Positions 45,387 through 53,677 of a DNA stretch of 64,000 nucleotides are shown here, one piece after another (within the stretch, counting starts at the first letter, position 1; every line of letters begins with the position of its first letter). The position numbers and the translations under genes are program-made. Source of the DNA: Aminobacter sp. HY435 (lineage in GTDB: Bacteria; Pseudomonadota; Alphaproteobacteria; Rhizobiales; Rhizobiaceae); NCBI RefSeq assembly GCF_027568395.1, contig NZ_JANKZL010000001.1:1-64000 (forward strand). The letters are read 5' to 3'. The notes beneath the pieces were generated by a model. That model made no database searches. It was not told the DNA's origin and saw only the letters and a list, made by a program, of their open reading frames with translations.

Positions 45387-46265
45387 TCAGAAAATGGGGA
45401 GCGGCAGGGCGCGGATCTTGGCTTCACCGCCTACGCTCGCGATGTAGCTGGCCTCATCGCCCTTCACATACTCGTCAAAATAGCGCTGCCAGCCGCCCTC
45501 TTCGCCCGCCGACGCGGCATAGGCCTTCAAGTGGCCCATGTCCCAGCCATAGGCTTCGTGCGAGGCGGTCGGGTGTGCGCCGAGCGGCGCCTTGACCACG
45601 CCGCTGACAAAGCAGCGTTCGAACAGCTGCTGCTTGGCCTTGTCCGAATATTCGGCGTCGATGCGGTCGACCAGCACCTCGGTGGTGACGAACACCTTGT
45701 CCGCCGCGCGCGCAAACAGCGCGTCGAAGAACGGGTCCGGACCATCGGTCTGGGTGTTGCCCAGGCGGTCGGCACGGCTGGTGTGGATCAGGGCCACGTC
45801 GAGCTTGATTGCCGGCATCGCCAGCAGCGTCTCGCCGTCGTCGTATGGCGACTTGATCGTCTTGAAGTGCGGATTGTACTTGAGCACGTCCGAGCCGATA
45901 CCGACGCGGGTTGCGGCGAACGGCAGGTTGTGGCCGGCAGCCTGCAGGCCGAGGAGCAGGAGCCCCTCGTCGAGTTCGCTGACTTCCACCGAGCCCGCCT
46001 CACGCGCCTTGCGGAAGTAGGGCTCGATCGGCATGGCGTCGAGCGAGACGAAGCCGTAGATCAGCTTCTTGACCTTGCCGGACGCGCACAGCATGCCGAT
46101 CTCGGGGCCGCCGTAAGCAACCAGCGTCAGATCCTTCAGATCAGAGCGAAGAATCTCGCGCACGATCGCCATCGGCTTGCGCCGGGGACCCCAGCCGCCA
46201 AATCCGATCGTCATGCCGTCGCGCAACTGGGCGACGACCGATTTCAGGTCCATTTCCTTGTTCAT
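45387..46265 (-). CDS. ipdA: IpdA-like subunit of the steroid ring-cleaving hydrolase
   Basis: 292-aa CoA-transferase-fold alpha subunit closely matching M. tuberculosis IpdA (Rv3551): VAQLRDGMTIGFGGWGPRRK, PMAIVREILRSDLKDLTLV, YGGPEIGMLCASGKVKK, YGFVSLDA and SELDEGLLLLGLQAA. The Glu in DEG (residue 100 here) lies about where the catalytic Glu of IpdA is reported, by recall. The pair opens the last carbocycle of the steroid nucleus. The gene sits between a FadB-type fusion and ipdB in an operon headed by operator S7. Confidence 0.9.
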   Translation of the reverse strand: MNKEMDLKSVVAQLRDGMTIGFGGWGPRRKPMAIVREILRSDLKDLTLVAYGGPEIGMLCASGKVKKLIYGFVSLDAMPIEPYFRKAREAGSVEVSELDEGLLLLGLQAAGHNLPFAATRVGIGSDVLKYNPHFKTIKSPYDDGETLLAMPAIKLDVALIHTSRADRLGNTQTDGPDPFFDALFARAADKVFVTTEVLVDRIDAEYSDKAKQQLFERCFVSGVVKAPLGAHPTASHEAYGWDMGHLKAYAASAGEEGGWQRYFDEYVKGDEASYIASVGGEAKIRALPLPIF

Positions 46266-46315
46266 AGATACCTAATCCGTTTGTTATTCGTCTTGGTTCG
46301 GCAAGGTTCCACGGC

Positions 46316-48409
46316 TCAGCCGTAAAAGCCCCTGCCCTCGGCTACCAGCCGCTCTATGAGCGCGGCCGGCTTGAAATACTGCTCGCCCACCAGGCCCGCA
46401 TACTTGTCGAGCGCCGCCTTGACCTTCGGCAGGCCGACCTGGTCGGCGTAGAACATAGGTCCGCCCAGATAGGTCGGGAAACCGAAGCCGTTGGTCCAGA
46501 TGACGTCGATGTCGCTCGGCCGTGCGGCCGCACCTTCGTCGAGGATCTTGGCTGCCTCGTTGACCATGGCGAAGAGGCAGCGTTCGAGGATTTCCTCGTC
46601 GGTGATGGTGCGCGCGGTGAAGCCACGTTCGCGGCGGTGCGTGTCCAGCAGTTCGTCCACGGCAGGATCGTGCGATGCCTTGCGGTTTTCGTCATAGACG
46701 TAGTAGCCCGCGCCCGACTTCTGGCCGAGACGGCCAGCAGCGACCAGGCGGTCGACGATGTTGCACTGCTGCTCGCGCGGCGACATCCGGGCGACGCGTG
46801 CTGCGCGCGCGGCCGCCATGATGTCCATGCCGGCAAGGTCCGCCAGAGCGAACGGCCCGATCGGGAAGCCGAAGGCGGTTAGCACGCGGTCGACCTGTTG
46901 CGGCGTCGCACCGTCCTCAAGCAGGAATTGAGCCTCGCGCGTTCGCTTGGAAAGCATGCGGTTGGCGACGAATCCTTCGGAGCGCCCGACCATGACAGGC
47001 ACCTTTCCGAGGCGCTTGCCAATCGCCGTGGTGGTTGCAAGCACGTCCGGGGCCGTCTGGGCCGCCCGCACGTTCTCGAGCAGCTTCATGACATTGGCCG
47101 GGTTGAAGAAATGCATGCCGGCAACACGCGCCGGGTTCTTCGAAGTCTGGGCCAGTTCCTCGATGTCGAGGAAAGAAGTGTTGGTGGCAATGATCGCATC
47201 GTCGCGCAACACGGCGTCAAGCTTGGCAAACACCTCCTTCTTGACATCGAGCTGTTCCGTCACCGCTTCGATGACCAGGTCGACATCACCGATGCCGTCA
47301 TAGGTCGTCGCCGTGGTCAGCAACGCCATGCGGCGCTCCATCTCCTCGGAAGACAAGCTGCCGCGCTTGACGCTGCCTTCGTAGATCTTGCCGATTGCCT
47401 TGGTCGCCGACGCAAGCCCTTCGTCCGACAGACCGATCAGCGTGACCGGAATGCCGATGTTGAGGAAGCAAGCGGCGATGCCGCGTCCCATCGTGCCAGG
47501 ACCGACGATCGCCACCTTCGTGACGTCGCGCGGCTTGTCATCCGCACTGACGCCGTCGATCTTCAGCGCCTCGCGCTCGGCCGCAAAGATATGGCGCAGC
47601 GCCTTGGACTGCGGAGACACCAGCAATTCCTTGCAGGTCTTGTATTCGAGCGCGATCGCCTCGGCGACCGGCGTCTCGATGACCATCTTGATCAGATCGA
47701 CTGCAACAAGCGGCGCCTTGAAGCCCTTGTATTTCTTTGCCAATGCCGCACGGCTCGTTTCCAGGACGGCAGGGTCGAACGCCGGCACCGGCAGGTCGCT
47801 GGTACGGCGCACCTTGGCGCCGTCTGCCACCACCTTCTCGGCGAAGGCAATGGCCGCCGCTTTCAGGTCTCCAGCGACGACTTCGTCGACGATGCCCTTT
47901 TCGCGGGCGTCCCGCGCCGAGATCTGGCCGCCTTCGCTGATCATCGTCAGCGCCTGCTCGACACCGGCAAGGCGCGGCAGGCGGACCGTGCCGCCCGAAC
48001 CCGGCAGGATGCCGAGCTTGACTTCCGGCAGACCGACCTTCGAGCCGTCGAGGGCGACGCGGTAGCTGCAGGCGAGTGCTACTTCGAGGCCGCCGCCGAG
48101 TGCGGTGCCATGGATGGCGGCAACGATCGGCTTGGTGGCAGCGTCAAGCGTGTCGATCACCTCACCCAGGAGGGGCGCGACCATCGGCTTCTTGAATTCG
48201 TGGATGTCGGCGCCGGCGATGAAGGTGCGGCCCTCGCAGACGATGACCATGGCGCGTGCCTCGGCATCGCTTTCGAGCGCCTTGACGGCCTCGATCAATC
48301 CAAAACGCACCGAATACGACAGCGCGTTGACCGGTGGATTGTCGACGGTTGCAACCAGAATGTTGCCTTGCTTGACGACCGATACGGTCTTGACCAGTTG
48401 CTCGGTCAT
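46316..48409 (-). CDS. Bifunctional enoyl-CoA hydratase / 3-hydroxyacyl-CoA dehydrogenase (FadB/FadJ/MFE-1 type)
   Basis: 697-aa fusion. The N-terminal crotonase domain has TFIAGADIHEF and GTALGGGLEVALACSYRVA, with LGILPGSGGTVRLPRL. The middle NAD domain carries VGPGTMGRGIAACFL and the catalytic HFFNPANVMKLLE, and two C-terminal 3HCDH domains follow. It would perform hydration and oxidation in beta-oxidation of the steroid-derived side chain or ring-opened acids. It overlaps the upstream MDR gene by 4 bp and precedes ipdA by 50 bp. Confidence 0.93.
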   Translation of the reverse strand: MTEQLVKTVSVVKQGNILVATVDNPPVNALSYSVRFGLIEAVKALESDAEARAMVIVCEGRTFIAGADIHEFKKPMVAPLLGEVIDTLDAATKPIVAAIHGTALGGGLEVALACSYRVALDGSKVGLPEVKLGILPGSGGTVRLPRLAGVEQALTMISEGGQISARDAREKGIVDEVVAGDLKAAAIAFAEKVVADGAKVRRTSDLPVPAFDPAVLETSRAALAKKYKGFKAPLVAVDLIKMVIETPVAEAIALEYKTCKELLVSPQSKALRHIFAAEREALKIDGVSADDKPRDVTKVAIVGPGTMGRGIAACFLNIGIPVTLIGLSDEGLASATKAIGKIYEGSVKRGSLSSEEMERRMALLTTATTYDGIGDVDLVIEAVTEQLDVKKEVFAKLDAVLRDDAIIATNTSFLDIEELAQTSKNPARVAGMHFFNPANVMKLLENVRAAQTAPDVLATTTAIGKRLGKVPVMVGRSEGFVANRMLSKRTREAQFLLEDGATPQQVDRVLTAFGFPIGPFALADLAGMDIMAAARAARVARMSPREQQCNIVDRLVAAGRLGQKSGAGYYVYDENRKASHDPAVDELLDTHRRERGFTARTITDEEILERCLFAMVNEAAKILDEGAAARPSDIDVIWTNGFGFPTYLGGPMFYADQVGLPKVKAALDKYAGLVGEQYFKPAALIERLVAEGRGFYG

Positions 48410-49416
48410 GCCGGCACTCCTTCCTTGCTGTTATTGCTGCTTCCGGTGACCAGCACGACCTTGCCCTTCACCGCGCGTTCCATCACCACGTCGAGGGCTT
48501 CGGCGAAGCGTTCGAGCGGATATTCCGCCGAAATGTGCGGCTTGAGCTTGCCCTGCGCGAACCAGTCCATCAGTTCGGCGATGTTTTCGGCGTTCTTCTC
48601 CGGCGCCGAGCGTGCATAGGCGCCCCAGAACACGCCGATCAGCGCGGACTGCTTGAGCAGCAGCAGGTTGAGCGCGATCTTCGGGATGTCGCCTGCGGCG
48701 AAGCCGATGACCAGAAGACGCCCGAACAACGCCAACCCGCGCACGACCGTTTCCGTCATGCTGCCGCCAACCGGATCGTAGACCACGTCGACGCCCTGCC
48801 CGTTGGTAAGCTCCTTCAGGCGCTGGCGCAGGTCCTCGGTCGAATAGTTGATGGTCTCGTCGGCGCCGTATTCACGGCACAGCTCAAGCTTCTCGTCGCT
48901 GGAGGCGGCGGCGATGACACGCGCGCCCATCTGCTTGCCGAGTTCGACGGCGGTCAGCCCGACGCCACCGGCAGCACCCAGGACGAGCAGCGTTTCGCCC
49001 GGCTTGATCCGCGCTCTGTCCTTCAAGGCATGATGCGAGGTCGCATAGGTGATCAGGAACCCCGCCGCCTCGACGAAACTCATCTGGTCAGGGATCGGAA
49101 ACACCTTCCACGCATCGACCGCAACCTGCTCGCCATAGCCGCCGATACCGGCGAAAGCCAGAACCCGCATTCCGACCTTGAGGCGCTCGACGCCGTCGCC
49201 CAGCGCAACGATGACGCCCGCGGCCTCGCTGCCCGGCGTGAACGGCAGCTCCGGCTTGGTCTGGTACTTGCCCTCGACCATCAGGCCGTCGAAGAAATTG
49301 ATGCCGCAAGCTTCGGTGCGGATCACCACCTGCCCGGGCTTCGCCACGGGCGCCGGAACCTCTTCTATTCTGAGTTCGGCCCGTGGGGCGAACTCCCTGC
49401 AGATGACTGCCTTCAT
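48406..49416 (-). CDS. MDR-family NADPH:quinone oxidoreductase / zinc-free alcohol dehydrogenase
   Basis: 336-aa medium-chain reductase starting MKAVICREFAPRAELRIEEV. The Rossmann motif VLGAAGGVGLTAVELGK and DVVYDPVGGSM are present, and the structural and catalytic zinc ligands are missing, as in the QOR/enoyl reductase branch. It may reduce an enoyl-CoA or enone. It is the first gene of the ipdAB operon, with operator S7 85 bp upstream and another operator-controlled SDR diverging. Confidence 0.9.
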   Translation of the reverse strand: MKAVICREFAPRAELRIEEVPAPVAKPGQVVIRTEACGINFFDGLMVEGKYQTKPELPFTPGSEAAGVIVALGDGVERLKVGMRVLAFAGIGGYGEQVAVDAWKVFPIPDQMSFVEAAGFLITYATSHHALKDRARIKPGETLLVLGAAGGVGLTAVELGKQMGARVIAAASSDEKLELCREYGADETINYSTEDLRQRLKELTNGQGVDVVYDPVGGSMTETVVRGLALFGRLLVIGFAAGDIPKIALNLLLLKQSALIGVFWGAYARSAPEKNAENIAELMDWFAQGKLKPHISAEYPLERFAEALDVVMERAVKGKVVLVTGSSNNSKEGVPA

Positions 49417-49501
49417 TTCCAGTAACGCCGCTTTCTCTGCCGTTTAGGCACATCCAACATCCTTGATCGAGGCAAGAAATGGGACAGTGGCACAGGGCAA
49501 A

Positions 49502-49521
49502 CATCGTCTGATGGGACTAGT
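49502..49521 (-). promoter_or_regulatory. Regulon operator S7, upstream of the ipdAB operon
   Basis: CATCGTCTGATGGGACTAGT on the plus strand, 85 bp before the MDR start. It pairs with S8, whose centre is 70 bp away, in the same divergent promoter region. Confidence 0.7.
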
Positions 49522-49571
49522 CGCCGGGAAGCGGCCATTTTGCTGCATGGATGGCAGAACTGTGCGGCTTC

Positions 49572-49591
49572 GCTAGTCCCTTCGGACGATG
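49572..49591 (+). promoter_or_regulatory. Regulon operator S8, upstream of the plus-strand SDR
   Basis: GCTAGTCCCTTCGGACGATG with a GTCC-N4-GGAC core, read in the direction of its gene, 51 bp before the SDR start at 49643. Confidence 0.7.
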
Positions 49592-49642
49592 TTGCCGGCG
49601 CTGTCGCGCGCAGGTTCGCGCAATCAGTTCAGGAGGAAAATC

Positions 49643-50398
49643 ATGGCCCGTTTGGCAGGCAAAGTCGCATTCATAACCGGCGCGACCGGCGGCATTGGCG
49701 AGGCTGCCGCACGGCTGTTCGCACAGGAAGGTGCCAAGGTCGCAGTCGCAGGCCGCAGCCGCGACAAGGGCGAAGCGATTGCAGCGTCGATCAACGCCGC
49801 CGGCGGCGTAGCCATGTATGTCGAGACGGACGTGACCGAACCGGAAAGCGTCGCGGTCGCATTCAAGGCTGTCATGGACGCATGGGGCCGCCTCGACGTG
49901 CTCTACAACAATGCCGGTGGTTCGAGTTCGGCTGACGGACCGGTCACCGTCGCGCCGTTCGAGGAGTTCTGGCGCTGCATCAAGCTTGACCTGTTCGGCA
50001 CCTGGGTCTGCTGCCGCAACGCCATTCCGCTGATGCAGCAGTCTGGCGGCGGTTCGATCATCAACTGCTCGTCCATCGTCGGCGCCATGGGCATCCCCAA
50101 TCGCGACGCCTATTCGGCCGCCAAGGGCGGCATCATCTCACTGACGCGCTCGATGGCGGTGGAGTTCGCCAAGGACAACATCCGGGTCAATACGCTGGTT
50201 CCGGGCGCGGTCGCCACTGACCGCGTGCTCGGCTTCTTCGAGCGGGAGCCGCACCTGAAGGCGCAGTTCGACGCCTACCTGCTCGGCATCGCCGAACCGA
50301 TCGACGTGGCCAACGCGGCGCTCTACCTGGCCTCGGACGAATCGCGGAAGATGACCGGGCATCAGCTGCCAATCGACGGCGGCATCCTGATCTCCTGA
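49643..50398 (+). CDS. SDR-family oxidoreductase
   Basis: 251-aa short-chain dehydrogenase starting MARLAGKVAFITGATGGIG, with NNAG, a Ser pair in NCSSIVG and catalytic YSAAK. AGGAGG stands 7 bases before the ATG. It has its own operator (S8) and is followed, behind another operator, by an acyl-CoA ligase gene. Divergence from the ipdAB operon suggests a role in the same pathway, perhaps oxidising a ring hydroxyl before CoA activation. Confidence 0.88.
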   Translation: MARLAGKVAFITGATGGIGEAAARLFAQEGAKVAVAGRSRDKGEAIAASINAAGGVAMYVETDVTEPESVAVAFKAVMDAWGRLDVLYNNAGGSSSADGPVTVAPFEEFWRCIKLDLFGTWVCCRNAIPLMQQSGGGSIINCSSIVGAMGIPNRDAYSAAKGGIISLTRSMAVEFAKDNIRVNTLVPGAVATDRVLGFFEREPHLKAQFDAYLLGIAEPIDVANAALYLASDESRKMTGHQLPIDGGILIS

Positions 50399-50413
50399 GC
50401 GGGCCTGCGGTTG

Positions 50414-50433
50414 CTTAGTCTGTGCAGACGATG
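50414..50433 (+). promoter_or_regulatory. Regulon operator S9, upstream of the acyl-CoA ligase
   Basis: CTTAGTCTGTGCAGACGATG with a GTCT-N4-AGAC core, in gene orientation, 65 bp before the ligase ATG and only 16 bp after the preceding SDR stop. Confidence 0.7.
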
Positions 50434-50498
50434 TCCGGATTGACCCGCGGGTCTTGAAGTCGGCACAGAATCCCATTTTCGAGTGCAGGAATACACGT

Positions 50499-52037
50499 AT
50501 GGAAATCCTGAGCCAGGTCCTGGCGCGGAATGCGCGGCTGATCGGCGACCGCCGCTTTATCGTGACGGACAACGAAACCATCACCTACGCGCGCTTTTCA
50601 GAACTGACGGCGCAACTGGCCAACGTGCTTGCCGCGCGCGGGGTTGCCAAGGGCGATCGCGTTGGCCTCTACCTGCCGAGCACGCCGATGATGGCAGTCG
50701 GCTTCTGGGCCTGCCAGCGGCTCGGCGCGATCCCTGCGCCGCTAAGCGCCATGTTCCGCCACGCCGAACTGCGCAAGATCGTTGCCCAGACTGGCATGAA
50801 GGCGCTCATCGCGGACGGATCGACTTGGCCCTATTTCTCGGAGATCAGGGGCGAATTCGACGAGCTTGCCCATTGCCTGGTGGCCTCCGGCGATGGCAGT
50901 GCCGACGATCTCACCGCACTGATGGCCGCAGCGCCCACGACGTTCGAGGACGCAGCCTGCCATATCGATGACATCTGCGCCCTGTTCTTCACCTCCGGCA
51001 CGACAGGCGCGCCCAAGGGCGCCGCGCAGTCGCAGTTCAACCAGTGCTCGACGCTGCGCGACATGATGGTGTCCCACCGCACGCGCTTCGCAGAGGAAAC
51101 CTATCTTTGCGCCGTGCCACTGTTCACCAATTTCGGGCTGACGGTGACGCTCAACCTCTGCCTCTACACCGGCGGCACCATCGTGCTGCACGAGCGTTGG
51201 GACACACAGCGGGTTCTGTCCGACATCGGCCGGCATCAGGCCACCTATTTCGGCGGCACCCCGACCATGTATGTCTACATGGTCAACGAGGTCGATCCGA
51301 CAAAGCACGACCTGTCGTCGCTGCGCATCTGCACCACGGGCGGCTCGCCCGTTCCGCAACCGGTCATCCGTCGTTTCGAGGAGCTGTCGGGCGCTCGGGT
51401 GACCCAGGTCTACGGCTCGACCGAGACCAGCGGCCAGAACGTCATGGAACCGACTGCCGGCATCCGCAAACCAGGCTCGGCGGGCCTCCCGGTCGGCAGT
51501 TCGCGCATCTCGATCGTCGACGACGAGGGCAATGCCTTGCAGCAGGGTGAAATCGGCGAGGTCATCATCGAAGGCGACTGCGTCGCGCAAGGCTACTGGA
51601 TGGACGAGAAGGCAACAGCGGAAGCCTTCGGCAATGGCGGCTGGAAGTCGGGCGACCTCGGTTATGTCGACGAGGACGGCTACCTGTTCATCGTCGACCG
51701 CAAGAAGGACGTCATCATTGCCGGCGGCCACAATGTCTATCCACTCGAAATCGAGGCGCTGCTCTACAAGCACCCAGCGGTGGCCATGTGCGCTGTTGTC
51801 GGCGCGCCCGACGAGAGCAAGGGCGAAATCCCGGTCGCGGTCATCGTCAAGGCCGAAGGGCAGAACGCGACTGCCGAGGAACTGATCCGTTACTGCCGCG
51901 AAAGCCTCGCAGCCTACAAGGCTCCGCGCGCTGTCCACTTCATCGACACCATGCCCGTCGAGGCTGCCAAGATCCGCAAGCGCGAGCTGGTGCTGGCACT
52001 GCGCGAAAACCGCCTCGATGATTTCAGAAACAAGTGA
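50499..52037 (+). CDS. AMP-forming acyl-CoA ligase, candidate for steroid-acid (HIP) activation
   Basis: 512-aa ANL-superfamily ligase. The P-loop motif is FFTSGTTGAPKGA, with YGSTE, GWKSGDLGYVDEDGY and the hinge DRKKDVIIAGGHNVYP. The C-terminal Lys region is modified (AAKIRKREL for the usual GKxxR), with the Lys kept. It would activate a carboxylic acid with ATP and CoA. As the only ligase in the regulon it is the natural candidate for the FadD3/ScdA role (HIP to HIP-CoA), though sequence likeness to FadD3 looks only moderate. The ATG at 50499 is chosen over the TTG at 50454 because that would encroach on the promoter region. Confidence 0.88.
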   Translation: MEILSQVLARNARLIGDRRFIVTDNETITYARFSELTAQLANVLAARGVAKGDRVGLYLPSTPMMAVGFWACQRLGAIPAPLSAMFRHAELRKIVAQTGMKALIADGSTWPYFSEIRGEFDELAHCLVASGDGSADDLTALMAAAPTTFEDAACHIDDICALFFTSGTTGAPKGAAQSQFNQCSTLRDMMVSHRTRFAEETYLCAVPLFTNFGLTVTLNLCLYTGGTIVLHERWDTQRVLSDIGRHQATYFGGTPTMYVYMVNEVDPTKHDLSSLRICTTGGSPVPQPVIRRFEELSGARVTQVYGSTETSGQNVMEPTAGIRKPGSAGLPVGSSRISIVDDEGNALQQGEIGEVIIEGDCVAQGYWMDEKATAEAFGNGGWKSGDLGYVDEDGYLFIVDRKKDVIIAGGHNVYPLEIEALLYKHPAVAMCAVVGAPDESKGEIPVAVIVKAEGQNATAEELIRYCRESLAAYKAPRAVHFIDTMPVEAAKIRKRELVLALRENRLDDFRNK

Positions 52038-52061
52038 TTTCCGGCATAGCCGGAGCACTGA

Positions 52062-52086
52062 AACGGCCGCGCGATGCGCGGCCGTT
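52062..52086 (+). terminator. Terminator between convergent ligase and SDR genes
   Basis: AACGGCCGCGC (52062-52072) pairs over 11 bp with GCGCGGCCGTT (52076-52086) around GAT, followed by GTATTATATAT. It serves the plus-strand ligase gene and could act in both directions. Confidence 0.8.
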
Positions 52087-52139
52087 GTATTATATATCAA
52101 TCAGTTGTTAGGATATGTTCAGTATCGACTGCAACTTGC

Positions 52140-52925
52140 TCAGGCGCTCACAACGTCACCTGCGCCGCCGAAAGCGCTCCAGCCGCCGTCGACCGGCAAC
52201 ACAGTCCCGGTGATGTAGGACGCCCAGTCCGACAACAGGAACACGGCCGCCTGCGCCATCTCCTCCGGCACGGCCAATCTGCCAAGTGGCGTTCGGCGCT
52301 CCAGCAGCGTCGGATCGAACGCCTTGCGCTCGAGCAGCGCCTCGACCATCGGTGTGCGCGTATAGGCCGGTGCAATCGCATTGACGCGAATGCCATGTGG
52401 GCCCCATTCGCAGGCCAGAGTGTGCGTCAGATGGTTGATGCCGGCCTTGGCGGCAGCGTAGGCCGAACGCCTGGGGAAGCCCCCAAGTCCGACGATGGAC
52501 GACACGTTGACGATGGCGCCGCGCTTCTGCGCCAGCATCGGCCGCGATGCGGCTCGGCACATCAGGTAGGTGCCGCGCAGGTTGACGTCTACCACGCGCT
52601 GCCAGCGCTCCACCGACTGCTCGTGCACCGGCACGAGGTCGTCGCCGATGCCGGCAGAATTGAAAACGAGGTCAAGCCCGCTCAGCATGGCCATCGCCTC
52701 GCCGACCATGCGTTCGGCATCGGCTTCACTGGCGACGTCACCCTGGGTCGCGCCCACTGCTCCGGTGCGCCGTGTCGCCGGGTCGAGTTGCTCACGATTG
52801 AGGTCGGCGATGACCACGCGCGCGCCGAGATCGCCCAGCAGCCGGGCGGCCGTCTCGCCGATGCCGCTGGCACCGCCAGTGACCAGCGCCCGCCTGCCGT
52901 CGAAGCGGATCGCCGGTGCGCTCAT
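52140..52925 (-). CDS. SDR-family oxidoreductase
   Basis: 261-aa short-chain dehydrogenase, MSAPAIRFDGRRALVTGGASGIG, with NSAG for NNAG, a Ser pair in NVSSIVG and catalytic YAAAK. The start at 52925 overlaps the stop of the preceding SDR-like gene (ATGA); upstream residues in the longer frame are shadow. It is the last gene of the LIV-transporter operon, so it probably modifies the imported compound first. Confidence 0.87.
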   Translation of the reverse strand: MSAPAIRFDGRRALVTGGASGIGETAARLLGDLGARVVIADLNREQLDPATRRTGAVGATQGDVASEADAERMVGEAMAMLSGLDLVFNSAGIGDDLVPVHEQSVERWQRVVDVNLRGTYLMCRAASRPMLAQKRGAIVNVSSIVGLGGFPRRSAYAAAKAGINHLTHTLACEWGPHGIRVNAIAPAYTRTPMVEALLERKAFDPTLLERRTPLGRLAVPEEMAQAAVFLLSDWASYITGTVLPVDGGWSAFGGAGDVVSA

Positions 52926-53677
52926 GCGTCGGGATCCCCGCCGTCTTCTGCGTCCTGCCTGAAATGGAAATCCGGCTGCCACTGGTCGCGCGGCTGGACA
53001 TGCAGTTTCCAGTAGGCCTCGGCGACGAGATCGTGGTCGTAGGGCGTTCCTGCCTGCATCGTGCCATGGATGGCGACGGTCGAGACGTGGATGCCTGACG
53101 GCGAAAGCTCCTTGTCGAGCGAGTGCCCGAGGCTGCGCAGCGCCGCCTTGCCGAGGGATGTTACGCCCCATTCGATCCACGGACCGAATGCAAGCACGCC
53201 GCCGGTCAGCAGGATTGTGCCGCGACCGCGTTCGATCATCGCAGGCGCAACCGCCTGCGCCGCATGCAGCGCGCCGGCGACGTTGGTCCGGAACGCGTCG
53301 ACGACATAGTCGACGCTGGCTGCCTCGCCATGCGATTTCCAACCGTCGGCGGTGCCGTACTTCACCTCGTCGAGACGAGACGGCGTCACAAAGCGCGCCG
53401 GCTCGATGATCGCGGCATTGTAGACCAGCGCCTCCGCATTGCCGTGCTGGCTGCGGATGGCGGCATGGACGCGGTCCATGTCGTCAGGCCTGCCGGCGTC
53501 GCCTACGAAGCCGGTGACATCCAGCCCCTCGGCGCGCAAATCCTGTTCGTAGCGCGCAATCGTTTCGGCGCGGCGGCCGACGAAGGCAACGCGGTGACCT
53601 TCTCGGGCGAACTTTTTCACCAGGGCCTGGCCAAGACCAGGCCCCATGCCGATGACAACAGTCGACGGCGCGCTCAT
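52922..53677 (-). CDS. SDR-fold protein with the catalytic Tyr apparently replaced
   Basis: 251-aa SDR-fold protein, MSAPSTVVIGMGPGLGQALV. The glycine motif is GMGPGLG, and YNAA stands for NNAG. Around the active site it reads EWGVTSLGKAALRSLG: the Lys is kept, but Thr (or Val) occupies the Tyr position. This resembles the divergent SDRs annotated as short-chain dehydrogenases of unknown activity. It is coupled by ATGA overlaps to the LivHM-type permease upstream and an ordinary SDR downstream. Confidence 0.8.
   Translation of the reverse strand: MSAPSTVVIGMGPGLGQALVKKFAREGHRVAFVGRRAETIARYEQDLRAEGLDVTGFVGDAGRPDDMDRVHAAIRSQHGNAEALVYNAAIIEPARFVTPSRLDEVKYGTADGWKSHGEAASVDYVVDAFRTNVAGALHAAQAVAPAMIERGRGTILLTGGVLAFGPWIEWGVTSLGKAALRSLGHSLDKELSPSGIHVSTVAIHGTMQAGTPYDHDLVAEAYWKLHVQPRDQWQPDFHFRQDAEDGGDPDA

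Noticed and set aside
44575-46265. Two-subunit 3-oxoacid CoA-transferase
   Set aside because: Both subunits match IpdA/IpdB, a ring-cleaving hydrolase with a CoA-transferase fold.
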